From an uncultured Pseudomonadota bacterium (GTDB lineage Bacteria; Pseudomonadota; Gammaproteobacteria; Burkholderiales; SG8-39): a DNA stretch of 64,000 bases. A model generated the notes under the pieces. The model was given only the letters and a program-made list of their open reading frames with translations, made no database searches and was not told the origin of the DNA. This document shows, one piece after another, positions 8,550 through 19,621 of the stretch. The translations under genes and the position numbers were made by a program. Numbering within the stretch: position 1 is the stretch's first letter; each line of letters opens with the position of its first letter. Location: the NCBI GenBank assembly GCA_903921325.1, contig CAIXPL010000005.1, positions 1 through 64,000 of the forward strand. The letters run 5' to 3'.

Positions 8550-9386
8550 TCACATCAGATCGACGATCAGCTTGATCACCATCGCGTACATCACCACCGC
8601 AAAAATCCGCCGCAGCGTAAACGCGGCTGACCGGTGCGCGAAGCGCGCACCGAGCGGTGCGAATAGCACACTGGTTACGGCGAGGGCCGCAAACGCTGGC
8701 AAATAGACATAGCCCAGGTGAGGCGAAGGCAGATCAGGAATGCTCCAGCCATTCACGATGAAGCCCAGAGTACCCGCCACGGCGATCGGAAATCCGAGCG
8801 CTGCGGCCGTACCAATCGCTCGATGAAATGGCATCGCGCAGAACACCAGAAACGGGATGGTGAGCGCAGCACCACCGATTGCGACCAAGGCCGAAAATGC
8901 GCACACCAGAAAGCCGGCGACGAACAACCAGAACGGGCCGGGCAGATGTGCCCCCGGTCGCGGCTTCCAGCCGACCAGCATCTGTGTGGCCGAATAGGTG
9001 ACGAAGACGGCAAACACGATCGCCAGAGGAAAGGTCGGTATATAGCGAGCCAACCAGCTACCGGCAAAGCCACCAACAATCAGCCCCGGAGTCATGGCGC
9101 GCACCACCGGCCAGTCCACCGCTCCATGGCGATGATGGGCGCGCAGGCTGGATGCCGAGGTCAACACAATGGTCGCCATGCAGGTGCCCAGCGCCACGTG
9201 CAGCACATGGTGAGAATCGAATCCCTGGCGACGGAACAAGTCTGTCATCAGCGGCACCACGATGGCACCGCCTCCGATTCCAAGCATGCCGGCAAAGATC
9301 CCGACGAATATGCCGATCAGGGCATAGGCGACAAGCCAGTGGTCCAGGGTGCTTTCCTTTTTGTTTGCATTGATGCACCGCCACAT
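8550..9386 (-). CDS. TauE/SafE family membrane permease
   Basis: A membrane protein of about 278 residues with roughly eight hydrophobic helices. Two family signatures are present: GMLGIGGGAIVVPLM in helix 1 and the related AIGGAALTIPFLVF in the second half, the duplicated half-motif of TauE/SafE (sulfite exporter/DUF81) proteins. Members move organosulfur compounds, sulfite or small carboxylates across the inner membrane. The start is uncertain: the frame extends to 9482, but that extension has no membrane character. ATG 9384-9386 is chosen; a later start nearer LDHWLVAY is possible. The gene converges with the CoA transferase. Confidence 0.88.
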   Translation of the reverse strand: MWRCINANKKESTLDHWLVAYALIGIFVGIFAGMLGIGGGAIVVPLMTDLFRRQGFDSHHVLHVALGTCMATIVLTSASSLRAHHRHGAVDWPVVRAMTPGLIVGGFAGSWLARYIPTFPLAIVFAVFVTYSATQMLVGWKPRPGAHLPGPFWLFVAGFLVCAFSALVAIGGAALTIPFLVFCAMPFHRAIGTAAALGFPIAVAGTLGFIVNGWSIPDLPSPHLGYVYLPAFAALAVTSVLFAPLGARFAHRSAAFTLRRIFAVVMYAMVIKLIVDLM

Positions 9387-9482
9387 CCGGTTCGTGCAGC
9401 CAGGCGAGTGCCATAATAACGGCTCAGAGGAGGAGTGGGGGACTGTGAGGCCGGTTTGACCAGACTGCCAAGCACCCGGCAA

Positions 9483-9850
9483 TCCGGCTTTTTGAAGGAA
9501 TCACTGTAACGGCAACGCGCTGGTTTACGAACTGGCACTCAAGTAGTAACGTTTGACCGTGCAGGATCACCCGGATGAGTTCTTCGTCAGGATTTCGCCC
9601 GTGTTGAACGAAAGTTCGCACGGGCGTTTTTATTTGTTGTCCAACCCAGAGTGCTGTCGCTACACTCGAATGGGCTTCCGCTAGATTCTGTCGCTTATTG
9701 ATCATCACGCTGGGGAGTCCCGCCTGGGGTAAGGGTCGCGTTGGTCACATACCGTATTTGTTTCAATCCGTTGGGATCGACCGCGATCCACAGCAATTCT
9801 GTCTGTCCTTGGTCTGCGCCGTTCCCTTGATCCAATGAAATAGGCATCGC
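9483..9850. other. Gene-free stretch with an orphan terminator
   Basis: No convincing coding region between the permease and dsbD. The stretch holds a strong plus-strand intrinsic terminator (9596-9631) that follows no plus-strand gene. TTGACC occurs twice (about 9457 and 9552), but I could not pair either with a good -10 element. An untranslated transcript ending at the terminator, such as a small RNA or a leader, is possible. Confidence 0.5.
9596..9631 (+). terminator. Strong intrinsic terminator, orphan
   Basis: CGCCCGTG at 9596-9603 pairs perfectly with CACGGGCG at 9619-9626. Inside, GAAC/GTTC closes a GAAA loop. Five T follow (9627-9631). The T-run fixes the direction as plus. No plus-strand gene precedes it for about 1.1 kb; the neighbouring permease gene is on the other strand. 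dsbD starts 220 bases further on. Confidence 0.85.
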
Positions 9851-12094
9851 ATGTCGCGCTCCAGTTGGTTTCTACGTTTTCTGCTTGGCGGTCTGCTTGC
9901 GTTGCCCGCGCTTGGCACCGCGCAGCCGGTGCGCACCGATCATGTTGAAGTCGAACTGGTATCGGAACGGACCGCATGGGTGGCAGGCGAACTGGCAACC
10001 GTGGCGCTGCGCCTGAAACATGCGCCGCATTGGCACACCTACTGGCGTAATCCGGGCGATGCGGGCCTGCCCACGCAAATTCAATGGCAGCTCCCGGCGG
10101 GGTTTTCTGCGGGCGAGATCCAGTGGCCAGTGCCGCAGCGTATTCCCGTACCACCACTGGCGAACTACGGTTACCCCGATGAGGTGTTCCTCCTGGTACC
10201 GATCCAGGTGCCGCGCAGTCTGGTATTTGGCACCCCGGTGCTGCATGCGCATGTTGATTGGCTGGTTTGCAATGATGTGTGCATTCCGGGCAGCGCCGAG
10301 TTGTCGCTCAGTGTGCCGGTAGTACAGGGCTCGGCCACCAATGATCCACGCTGGGTCGAAGGCTTTGCCGCGAGCCGCGCCCACCAGCCCGGTGAGATTA
10401 ACGGCTTGCATGCACGGGCAGTCGGCAACGGTGACGCCATCTCATTGCGGGTCGCCTGCGCGGGCTGTTTCGCCAGCGCGCCAAACGACGGTGCCGCTTC
10501 TATTCAGTCAGCCTATTTCTTTTCTGCGACTCCCGGATTGATCGAACCATCGCGCGCGCAAGTGCTTCGCATCGTCGACGGGGAGTTTGAGTTGCGTCTG
10601 CCGGTAGCAGTGGATCTGACCGCCCCCAGGCAAAGTTTCGCGGGTGTGTTGGTCACCAAGCCTGCGTTGCAAGGGTTGGCCGGTGTCACGGTTGCCAGCA
10701 CGATTGAGGGCACTATCGTCGCTGGAAAGGCGTCCGACCCTGAGACAGAACCCGGCTTGCGTTCGCCAGGCGCTGCAGCGTTGTCGCTGTGGGTGGCTCT
10801 TGGGTTTGCCTTCGTTGGTGGCCTCATCCTCAATCTGATGCCCTGTGTGTTTCCTGTCATTGCGATCAAAATCCTTGGATTCTCCGAACGCGCCCATGGC
10901 AGTGCGCGGCAGTTGCGCGGGCAGGGGTGCGCGTTTGCGCTGGGCATTGTGGTGTCGTTCGCCTTGCTCGGTGCGGCACTGATCGGATTGCGCGATGCGG
11001 GCATGGCCTTTGGCTGGGGCTTTCAATTGCAGTCGCCGTGGGTGGTGGCGGGCCTTGCGGTCTTCTTCTGGCTACTCGCGCTTAACCTGTTTGGACTATT
11101 TGAAGTCGGCGTTGCAGTGGACACAACCGGAGAGCGGGGCACGGATCATCCGCTATGGGGTGCTTTTCTCTCTGGGACACTGGCCGTCATCGTTGCATCA
11201 CCCTGCACCGCTCCGTTCATGGGCGCAGCACTCGGCTATGCCCTGGTGCAAGACGGCCTGCATGCGATCGGGGTATTCCTGGCCATCGCGATCGGCATGG
11301 CGCTGCCATATCTCATCCTGAGCTGTATTCCGGCTTTGCTGCGCTGGCTACCACGGCCAGGCCGCTGGCTGTTGCGGTTGCGCCAGATACTCGGCCTGCC
11401 GTTACTGGCGACCGTGCTGTGGTTACTTTGGGTGCTCGCGGTGCAAGTGGGCAACGAGGCGTTGCTTCTGGTGGGTGTTGGACTGGTATTGCTGGGGGCC
11501 GCGGCGGCAATTTACGGGCGGGTTCAATTTCGCGACCGCGGCAAATGGCATGCTCTGGCAGCGTTCGGTGCCCTGACGAGCGTTGTGCTGATGGCACTTG
11601 TCATCGAGCATGCCGACTCGTTCGCGATCTCTGCGGCTTCTGCGGCTTCTGCGGCCTCTGCGAATTCGACGACTGCCGCAACTTCCGCGAATGCCATGGC
11701 TGCCGATAGCGCCGCCGCCGCGCAGGGCAGCGTGGCTCGCGCGAACGCTGGTTCGTCCTGGGCCGCGTGGTCGCCCGAGGTACTGGATGAGGCACGCACT
11801 GCCGGTCAACCGGTGTTTGTTGATTTCACTGCGGCATGGTGCATTACCTGTCAGGTGAACAAGAAGCTGGTTCTTGAGCAGGCAGCAATGCGCGAGGCTT
11901 TTGCGAGCCACGCAGTTCGCACCCTGCGCGCTGATTGGACTCGGCATGATGAGCGCATCACGCAGGCGCTGGCGGCGCTTGGGCGCGATGGCGTTCCGGT
12001 GTATGTGCTTTACCGTCCGGGGCAAGCGGCGCTGCTGCTCCCCGAATTGCTATCGAGCAAGGATGTCACCGCAGCTCTGGCGACGCTGCGCTGA
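9851..12094 (+). CDS. dsbD: DsbD-type transmembrane thiol:disulfide interchange protein
   Basis: A 747-residue inner-membrane protein that passes electrons from cytoplasmic thioredoxin to periplasmic reductases. A signal peptide (to about TAQ) is followed by a periplasmic domain with CNDVC, a cysteine pair in a DsbD/ScsB-like fold. The central domain has about eight helices and the two redox cysteines in LMPCVFPV and ASPCTAPF. The C-terminal thioredoxin domain has the CxxC motif WCITC in VDFTAAWCITCQ. An Ala/Ser-rich linker before it contains a 9-base tandem repeat (11630-11662). The length and large N-terminal domain resemble the ScsB/long DsbD type. It stands alone, converging on the atp operon. 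Confidence 0.93.
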   Translation: MSRSSWFLRFLLGGLLALPALGTAQPVRTDHVEVELVSERTAWVAGELATVALRLKHAPHWHTYWRNPGDAGLPTQIQWQLPAGFSAGEIQWPVPQRIPVPPLANYGYPDEVFLLVPIQVPRSLVFGTPVLHAHVDWLVCNDVCIPGSAELSLSVPVVQGSATNDPRWVEGFAASRAHQPGEINGLHARAVGNGDAISLRVACAGCFASAPNDGAASIQSAYFFSATPGLIEPSRAQVLRIVDGEFELRLPVAVDLTAPRQSFAGVLVTKPALQGLAGVTVASTIEGTIVAGKASDPETEPGLRSPGAAALSLWVALGFAFVGGLILNLMPCVFPVIAIKILGFSERAHGSARQLRGQGCAFALGIVVSFALLGAALIGLRDAGMAFGWGFQLQSPWVVAGLAVFFWLLALNLFGLFEVGVAVDTTGERGTDHPLWGAFLSGTLAVIVASPCTAPFMGAALGYALVQDGLHAIGVFLAIAIGMALPYLILSCIPALLRWLPRPGRWLLRLRQILGLPLLATVLWLLWVLAVQVGNEALLLVGVGLVLLGAAAAIYGRVQFRDRGKWHALAAFGALTSVVLMALVIEHADSFAISAASAASAASANSTTAATSANAMAADSAAAAQGSVARANAGSSWAAWSPEVLDEARTAGQPVFVDFTAAWCITCQVNKKLVLEQAAMREAFASHAVRTLRADWTRHDERITQALAALGRDGVPVYVLYRPGQAALLLPELLSSKDVTAALATLR
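11630..11662 (+). repeat. 9-bp tandem repeat inside dsbD
   Basis: The unit TCTGCGGCT is repeated three times (third copy ends in C) plus a partial TCTGCG. It encodes Ser-Ala-Ala repeats in the linker before the C-terminal thioredoxin domain. The unit is a multiple of three, so copy-number change would keep the frame and only alter linker length. Confidence 0.85.
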
Positions 12095-12178
12095 GACTGG
12101 GCACCGGGACATTGACGGCCAACCTTCCTGGCAATCCTGCCGTAGAACGGCCGATTTACAAGGTCAGCAACGAGTCAA

Positions 12179-12195
12179 GCGCCCTCATTGGGCGC
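12179..12195 (-). terminator. Hairpin after the atp operon
   Basis: GCGCCC-TCATT-GGGCGC, a perfect 6-base stem with a 5-base loop, lies just past the atpC stop and between convergent dsbD and atpC. It has no T-run on either strand, so as a terminator it would be weak or factor-assisted. Confidence 0.4.
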
Positions 12196-12202
12196 CGACA
12201 CC

Positions 12203-12622
12203 CTATTGCTTGCGCAGGCGGCGGATCGTGGCCAGTTGCGCGACCAGCATGGCGAGCTCACCTTCCACCGTCGCGCGTTCCTGGTCGGATGTCGCGTTCT
12301 GGCGAGCAGTTTCAGCCTGCTTCATGGCCTCAGTGGCCTTGGCCTCGTCCAGGTCTTTGCCGCGAATCGCAGTGTCAGCCAGCACGGTGACGCCCTTGGG
12401 TTGCACTTCAAGGATGCCACCAGCGACAAACACCAATTCTTCGCCCGCACCATCGGGGCGATGAATACGTACCGCTCCTGGTTTGATGCGACTGATCAGC
12501 GGGGTGTGCTGAGGATAAATACCCAGTTCACCCGCCTCGCCGGGCAACACGACGAATTCTGCATCGCCCGAGAAAATGCTCTCCTCGGCGCTCACCACAT
12601 CGACGTGCAGGGTATGGGCCAC
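12203..12622 (-). CDS. atpC: ATP synthase F1 epsilon subunit
   Basis: The 139-residue epsilon subunit of the central stalk, which couples rotation to catalysis and inhibits ATP hydrolysis. The N-terminal beta-sandwich has [24 protein letters not shown] and HTPLI, all conserved. The C-terminal helical hairpin is rich in Ala, Glu and Lys and ends in IRRLRKQ. The start is GTG 12620-12622, with GGAGAG about 8 bases upstream; this gives the family's usual length, whereas the longer frame to 12664 adds unrelated residues. It is the last gene of the atp operon, 81 bases after atpD. Confidence 0.95.
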   Translation of the reverse strand: MAHTLHVDVVSAEESIFSGDAEFVVLPGEAGELGIYPQHTPLISRIKPGAVRIHRPDGAGEELVFVAGGILEVQPKGVTVLADTAIRGKDLDEAKATEAMKQAETARQNATSDQERATVEGELAMLVAQLATIRRLRKQ

Positions 12623-12703
12623 TTCGTATCTCTCCAGCTCGGCGCACCCGGGGTGCGCACGCAATTCAGGCGCGCGGCGTGATCGCCGCGTGCCACCACA
12701 GTC

Positions 12704-14149
<1,446 letters not shown>

Positions 14150-14184
14150 TTATTGCGTGAAAGGGTTATCGCGTTCGAGCCGCC

Positions 14185-15048
14185 CTAGACGGCTGCCGCA
14201 CCGCTGACGATTTCCGAGAGTTCCTTGGTGATGGCTGCCTGCCGCGACTTGTTGTACACGAGCGTCAATTCATCGATCACATCGCCGGCGTTGTCGCTGG
14301 CCGACTTCATCGCGACCATGCGCGCCGATTGCTCCGACGCCATGTTCTCGGCGACTGCCTGGTACACGAGTGCCTCGATATAGCGCGACAAAACCTGATC
14401 GAGCACCGGTTTCGGATCGGGTTCGTAAATATAGTCCCAGGTGCCCTCAGGTACGCCAAGCCGCTCACCGGACAGTGGCAGCAACTGCTCCACCATCGGT
14501 TCCTGCTTCATCGTGTTGATGAACCGGGTGTACACCAGCACCACGCGGTCGATCTTGCCCGAGGAATAGGCGTCGAGCATCACTTTGACTGCACCGATCA
14601 AACGATCGATTTGCGGCCGGTCTCCTAACTGCACGGCGCTCGACACGACGTTTGCGCCAAGCCGCTGCATGAAGCCCAGGCCTTTGCCGCCAATGGCGCA
14701 GACATCGATCGCCTCACCGTCGGCCTCATATTCCTTGTAGCGCGCATGCGCCAGACGCAGGGCGTTGGTGTTCAACCCGCCGCACAGACCCTTGTCGGTG
14801 GTCACGAGGATCATACCGACGCGACTCACCGTGTCGCGGTTGACCAGGAACGGATGGCGATACTCCGGATTGGCATGCGACAGGTGAGCGGCAATCGCAC
14901 GCACCTTTTCGGCATAGGGGCGCGCCTGCCGCATGCGCTCCTGCGCCCGCCGCATCTTCGAGGCGGCGACCATTTCCATCGCCTTGGTGATCTTGCGCGT
15001 GTTTTGCACGCTCTTGATCTTGACGCGGATTTCCTTACTTCCTGCCAT
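14185..15048 (-). CDS. atpG: ATP synthase F1 gamma subunit
   Basis: The 287-residue rotor shaft subunit. The N-terminal helix has the conserved [21 protein letters not shown] pattern, followed by [11 protein letters not shown]. The central [11 protein letters not shown] and the C-terminal helix with [13 protein letters not shown] complete the family signature. N- and C-terminal helices form the coiled coil that turns inside the alpha3beta3 ring. Length is normal (E. coli 287). It lies between atpA and atpD in the standard order, 68 bases after atpA. Confidence 0.97.
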   Translation of the reverse strand: MAGSKEIRVKIKSVQNTRKITKAMEMVAASKMRRAQERMRQARPYAEKVRAIAAHLSHANPEYRHPFLVNRDTVSRVGMILVTTDKGLCGGLNTNALRLAHARYKEYEADGEAIDVCAIGGKGLGFMQRLGANVVSSAVQLGDRPQIDRLIGAVKVMLDAYSSGKIDRVVLVYTRFINTMKQEPMVEQLLPLSGERLGVPEGTWDYIYEPDPKPVLDQVLSRYIEALVYQAVAENMASEQSARMVAMKSASDNAGDVIDELTLVYNKSRQAAITKELSEIVSGAAAV

Positions 15049-15116
15049 GGATCGTTACCCTGGTCTATGCTGCCGCCCCGCCGCTGCGGGGCTTCGATGG
15101 ACGTTGAACAGTACGC

Positions 15117-16661
15117 TTAGTAGGTGGCCGACTTCTTCCAATCCTTGATTGCCTCGTGCAGCGCTTTTTCGCTATCGGCCGACAAGTCCTTGGTGCTCTC
15201 GATCGTATCGACCAGCGTGGCGTACTTCGAGCGCACGAAATCGCGCAGTGACTTCTCAGCCGCCAGCGCCTTCTTCACTTCGACATCGTCAAAGTAGCTG
15301 TTGTTCACAGCAAACAGCGTGAGCGCCATTTCCCAGACCTGCATCGGCTGGTATTGCGGCTGCTTCATCAATTCGGTCACCAGACGGCCACGTTCCAACT
15401 GGCGACGGGTGGCGTCATCGAGATCGGAAGCAAACTGGGCAAACGCCGCCAGTTCGCGGTATTGCGCCAGAGCCAGACGCACACCGCCGCCCAGCTTCTT
15501 GATCACTTTGGTTTGCGCTGCGCCGCCGACTCGCGATACCGACACGCCGGCGTTGATGGCTGGGCGGATACCGGCGTTGAACAGATCGGTTTCAAGGAAG
15601 ATCTGACCGTCAGTGATCGAGATCACATTGGTTGGCACGAAGGCTGACACGTCACCGGCCTGCGTTTCGATGATCGGCAGCGCGGTGAGTGATCCGGTCT
15701 TGCCTTTCACTGCGCCATTGGTCAGCTTTTCGACCCAGGCTGCGCTCACGCGCGCCGCACGCTCAAGCAGACGGCTGTGCAGGTAGAACACGTCGCCCGG
15801 ATACGCTTCACGGCCCGGCGGACGGCGTAGCAAGAGCGAGATCTGGCGATAGGCCCAGGCCTGTTTGGTCAGATCGTCATAAATGATCAGGGCGTCTTCG
15901 CCGCGATCACGGAAATACTCACCCATCGTGCAGCCCGAGTAGGCGGCAATGTACTGCAGGGCGGCGGCTTCAGAGGCCGAGGCCGCGACCACGATGGTGT
16001 AGGCCATGGCGCCATGCTCTTCGAGCTTGCGCACCACGTTGGCAATGGTCGAGGCCTTCTGGCCGATCGCCACATACACACAGGTGAGATCCTTGCCCTT
16101 GGAATTGATGATGGTATCGATCGCAACGGCGGTCTTACCGGTCTGACGGTCACCGATGATCAATTCGCGCTGACCGCGACCCACCGGCACCATTGCATCG
16201 ATCGATTTCAGACCGGTTTGCACCGGCTGCGACACCGATTGCCGCCAGATCACGCCGGGGGCCACTTTTTCAATGATATCGGTGTGCTTGGCGTTGATCG
16301 GGCCTTTGCCATCGATCGGCTGCCCAAGCACATTCACCACACGGCCGATCAGCTCGGGGCCAACCGGCACCGACAGAATCTGCCCGGTGCACTTGACGGT
16401 GTCACCTTCGGACACGCCCAGATAGTCGCCCAATACCACGGCGCCAACCGAGTCGCGCTCAAGGTTGAGCGCCAGTCCGAATACGTTGTTCGGGAATTCC
16501 AGCATTTCGCCCTGCATGACATCTGACAGGCCGTGAATGCGGCAAATGCCATCGGTCACCGAGACCACAGTCCCTTGGGTGCGGATTTCGGCGCTATCGG
16601 TAAGGGCCTGGATCTTCTGGCGAATGAGATCGCTGATTTCCGAGGGGCTCAACTGTTGCAT
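15117..16661 (-). CDS. atpA: ATP synthase F1 alpha subunit
   Basis: The 514-residue non-catalytic nucleotide-binding alpha subunit. The N-terminus [17 protein letters not shown] anchors delta. The P-loop is GDRQTGKT, and the arginine finger lies in the conserved [13 protein letters not shown] and [13 protein letters not shown] region. Length matches the usual 513. The gene is 104 bases after atpH. Together with atpD it forms the hexameric head that makes ATP on the cytoplasmic side. Confidence 0.98.
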   Translation of the reverse strand: MQQLSPSEISDLIRQKIQALTDSAEIRTQGTVVSVTDGICRIHGLSDVMQGEMLEFPNNVFGLALNLERDSVGAVVLGDYLGVSEGDTVKCTGQILSVPVGPELIGRVVNVLGQPIDGKGPINAKHTDIIEKVAPGVIWRQSVSQPVQTGLKSIDAMVPVGRGQRELIIGDRQTGKTAVAIDTIINSKGKDLTCVYVAIGQKASTIANVVRKLEEHGAMAYTIVVAASASEAAALQYIAAYSGCTMGEYFRDRGEDALIIYDDLTKQAWAYRQISLLLRRPPGREAYPGDVFYLHSRLLERAARVSAAWVEKLTNGAVKGKTGSLTALPIIETQAGDVSAFVPTNVISITDGQIFLETDLFNAGIRPAINAGVSVSRVGGAAQTKVIKKLGGGVRLALAQYRELAAFAQFASDLDDATRRQLERGRLVTELMKQPQYQPMQVWEMALTLFAVNNSYFDDVEVKKALAAEKSLRDFVRSKYATLVDTIESTKDLSADSEKALHEAIKDWKKSATY

Positions 16662-16765
16662 GGTCTTCTTTCTCCAGGCAGTTCACTGCACGTCAGGCGA
16701 TCACACCACCTGCATAAGGACACGAAAATCACCGGCCGGGCAATGACCCGGTCGTGGGATTTAAT

Positions 16766-17305
16766 TCAATTGGTGAGTGCGAACGAAGAGCGCATCGCCG
16801 CGAGGCGCCCCTTGACCGAACTCTCGATCACTTCATCTCCAACCGCGATACGCACGCCACCGATAAGGCTCTCATCGATGCTTACCTGGGCGCGCACCTT
16901 GCGGCCAAGACGCTTTTCAAGACCGGCACACAGCGCGGCCAGATCGGCATCGCTCAAAGCAAAAGCCGTTGCGATCTGGGCGTCCACCGTGCCCTCACGC
17001 TCGTTCTTCAAACCTTCGAATACGTCGCGCACCTGCGGCAACGCACCGAGGCGGCCATTCTCAGTCAGGAGCGTAACCAGACCGCGCACATCCTGCGAGG
17101 TATCGCCGACCACCGAGAGAAAGAGATCGACCCGCTGGGCATCCGTGATGCGCGGATTGCCGACCATGGGTGCAACTGCCGGATCTTCAGCGACCGTGGC
17201 AAGGCGTGCGAGCACCGCCGACCAGGCACCCAGCGTTCCGCTGCCATCGGCCAGCGTGAACACGGCTTCGGCATAGGGCCGTGCGATGGTGGTGAGTTCA
17301 GCCAT
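16766..17305 (-). CDS. atpH: ATP synthase F1 delta subunit
   Basis: The 179-residue delta subunit that links the peripheral stalk (b subunits) to the top of F1. The N-terminal TIARPYAEAVFTLA is the family hallmark, followed by the helical bundle. The C-terminal RKVRAQVSIDESLIGGVRI with the final GDEVIESSVKGRLAAMR is also typical. The start ATG at 17303-17305 is 8 bases after the atpF stop, which implies tight co-expression. Confidence 0.97.
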   Translation of the reverse strand: MAELTTIARPYAEAVFTLADGSGTLGAWSAVLARLATVAEDPAVAPMVGNPRITDAQRVDLFLSVVGDTSQDVRGLVTLLTENGRLGALPQVRDVFEGLKNEREGTVDAQIATAFALSDADLAALCAGLEKRLGRKVRAQVSIDESLIGGVRIAVGDEVIESSVKGRLAAMRSSFALTN

Positions 17306-17313
17306 TGACGGGC

Positions 17314-17784
17314 CTACAGCTCTGCGCGCAGCTGCGCGAGCAGCTCAGCATGCGCAGCCTGATTGACTTCGCGACGCAAGATCTTCTCGGCGCCGGCCAC
17401 TGCAAGCCCGGCCACCTGATCGCGCAGCGATTCGCGCGCCTGCGACACGGTCTGATCAATCTCGGCCTGCGCACCGGTCACCAGACGCTCGGCTTCAGTG
17501 CGCGCCTGCGCCTTGGCCTCGTCAATGATCTCGGAGGCACGCTTCTCGGCCTGGGCGATGATCTGCTGCGCCTGGTCACGCGCACCCTTCAGCTCTTCCT
17601 CGGAACGCTTGGCCGCATTGAGCAACTCAACGCGCCCTTTCTCGGCCGAGGCCAGACCTTCGGCCACCTGTTTCTGCCGCGCTTCGATGGCACCCATGAG
17701 AGGCGGCCAGACGAATTTCGCAGCGAACCAGACGAACAGAAAGAAGGCGACTGCCTGGGATACCAGTGTCAATCCAATGTTCAT
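17314..17784 (-). CDS. atpF: ATP synthase F0 b subunit
   Basis: The 156-residue peripheral-stalk b subunit. One N-terminal membrane helix ([19 protein letters not shown]) is followed by [16 protein letters not shown], where the helix bends. A long charged coiled coil runs to the C-terminus, including [17 protein letters not shown]. The ATG at 17782-17784 is chosen over an in-frame TTG three codons upstream because it gives the conserved MNI start. It sits between atpE (115 bases upstream) and atpH. Confidence 0.97.
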   Translation of the reverse strand: MNIGLTLVSQAVAFFLFVWFAAKFVWPPLMGAIEARQKQVAEGLASAEKGRVELLNAAKRSEEELKGARDQAQQIIAQAEKRASEIIDEAKAQARTEAERLVTGAQAEIDQTVSQARESLRDQVAGLAVAGAEKILRREVNQAAHAELLAQLRAEL

Positions 17785-17899
17785 AGCTCGCAAACCCTGC
17801 GGTGATGACCCATGCCGAAGCGAGATGCTTCAGCCAACACGCGCGGAGACGCTCAGCGCAGCACCGTGAGGCACCGCCACTGCGAGTCTCCGTTCGACA

Positions 17900-18226
<327 letters not shown>

Positions 18227-18267
18227 TCAGGTGTTGCTCACCCGGGCGAATCGTAGTACCTGCCTTT

Positions 18268-19059
18268 TTAATGGTGCTCGTGTGCCATCGCGATGTACAC
18301 GGCGGTCAACATCATGAAAATGAACGCCTGCAACACCACGATCAGGATATGGAAGATGGCCCAGCCGGTGGACAGGAAGGCACCAAACACCGCCCCCACC
18401 ACGCCGGTGGCTGCCCACATACCAAGCAGCAGAAAAATGATTTCACCCGCGTACATGTTCCCGTACAAACGCAGCGAATGCGACAGTGGCTTGGACACGT
18501 ACTCAACAATATTGAACAGCAGATTGAACACCCACAACAGCGGGTTACCGCCAAACGGTGAGCAGAACAGCTCATGGATCCAGCCACCCAGGCCCTTCAC
18601 CTTGATACTGTAGAAAATCATCAGGCCGAATACCGACAGCGCGAGAGCAAACGTGGTGTTCACATCGGCGGTAGGCACACTGCGGAAATGCTCCTGATGC
18701 AACACATGCTCGAAGAACCACGCCATCAAGTCTGCGGGCAGGAAGTCCATCGAATTCATCAGCAGCACCCACAGGAAGACGGTGAGTGACAACGGACCGA
18801 CAAATTTGCGATCGCCGGGGAATACGCTTTTGACCTGTTCGTCGACAAATTCAAGCAGTAATTCGACCGCTGCCTGCCATTTGCCCGGCACGCCGGTGGT
18901 GGCACGGCGTGCCGCCAGGCGCAGCAGCCAAAGACCGACAATGCCCAGCAGGAAACCCATCACCACCGTGTCGATATGAATCGCGTGTCCAAAGAACGAG
19001 ATGTCCTGGAACGTGAGGTGGTGGGCGATGTAGCTATTCGGAGTGAGTTCTTCGTGCAT
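18268..19059 (-). CDS. atpB: ATP synthase F0 a subunit
   Basis: The 263-residue stator a subunit with the proton half-channels. It has about six membrane helices. The essential arginine is in [12 protein letters not shown], and the final helix has the conserved [13 protein letters not shown]. The N-terminal [12 protein letters not shown] is typical of betaproteobacterial a subunits. It follows atpI by 5 bases and precedes atpE by 92. Confidence 0.97.
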   Translation of the reverse strand: MHEELTPNSYIAHHLTFQDISFFGHAIHIDTVVMGFLLGIVGLWLLRLAARRATTGVPGKWQAAVELLLEFVDEQVKSVFPGDRKFVGPLSLTVFLWVLLMNSMDFLPADLMAWFFEHVLHQEHFRSVPTADVNTTFALALSVFGLMIFYSIKVKGLGGWIHELFCSPFGGNPLLWVFNLLFNIVEYVSKPLSHSLRLYGNMYAGEIIFLLLGMWAATGVVGAVFGAFLSTGWAIFHILIVVLQAFIFMMLTAVYIAMAHEHH

Positions 19060-19064
19060 AGCGG

Positions 19065-19490
19065 CTACGAACGGGCGTTGGGGTTGGAACTGCCAGTGGC
19101 ATCGGTTGCGGATTCGGCGGTCAGGGCGTCGTCGGGCACCAGAAAGGCCACGGCTGGCAACAACGCGGTGAGCACGAAAACGGCAAAAAACGGCACGTGC
19201 ACGATCCCCTTATAGTGCGTCATGGCAAACCACAACGCGATGATAATGATCAATACTTTGCTGGCTTCGGCGCGAAACGCACGCTGAATCACCTGCCCCG
19301 CCGAGCGCAACTGACCGACACTGGCCACCGCGAAATACACCCCGCCGGCCACCAGATTGATCAATCCACCCACCACCGCCGACACGGCGCCAGGTGCCCC
19401 GAAGAGCGGCCAGGCAAGCAATGCCATGACAACAGTGGCCAGACACTGCCACTTGAATACGGCGCGAACCTGCTTGCTTCGAATCAGCAA
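19065..19490 (-). CDS. atpI: ATP synthase subunit I
   Basis: A membrane protein of about 141 residues with four hydrophobic segments, in the position of atpI, the non-essential F0 assembly/Mg2+-uptake factor. The frame runs up to 19565, but a good sigma70-type promoter lies inside that extension (19525-19553), so the upstream part cannot be translated from it. The TTG at 19488-19490 has GGCGAGG five bases upstream and leaves a leader of about 28 bases; it is therefore preferred. Residues after [10 protein letters not shown] match the Gly-rich AtpI helix pair ([17 protein letters not shown]). The C-terminal tail is hydrophilic. Confidence 0.85.
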   Translation of the reverse strand: MLIRSKQVRAVFKWQCLATVVMALLAWPLFGAPGAVSAVVGGLINLVAGGVYFAVASVGQLRSAGQVIQRAFRAEASKVLIIIIALWFAMTHYKGIVHVPFFAVFVLTALLPAVAFLVPDDALTAESATDATGSSNPNARS

Positions 19491-19524
19491 TCGGACCTCG
19501 CCGGGATAGCTAAAAAGCGCCGGG

Positions 19525-19553
19525 AGTATAGTCGACCCGATGGCGCACTGCAA
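19525..19553 (-). promoter_or_regulatory. Promoter of the atp operon
   Basis: On the minus strand TTGCAG (19548-19553) and TATACT (19525-19530) are separated by exactly 17 bases, a good sigma70-type match. Transcription would begin near 19518, about 28 bases before the TTG start of atpI. It is the only good promoter I see ahead of the nine atp genes. Confidence 0.75.
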
Positions 19554-19621
19554 TACTAATCCCATACTATGACAGTCAATCGAGCTGACGGGGTCATTTG
19601 CTGACGCAATCGGGAGAATGC

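Noticed and set aside
8718-9416. Long plus-strand frame opposite the TauE-like permease
   Set aside because: Its translation is rich in Arg, His and Gln with no domain, while the minus strand gives a clear membrane protein.
9541-9600. Hammerhead-like GGATGAG...GTC segment before the orphan terminator
   Set aside because: The conserved CUGAUGA core is not matched and no GAAA strand pairs with it.
12095-12202. Possible short gene between dsbD and atpC
   Set aside because: No start with a ribosome-binding site and no coding pattern; it is a short convergent gap.
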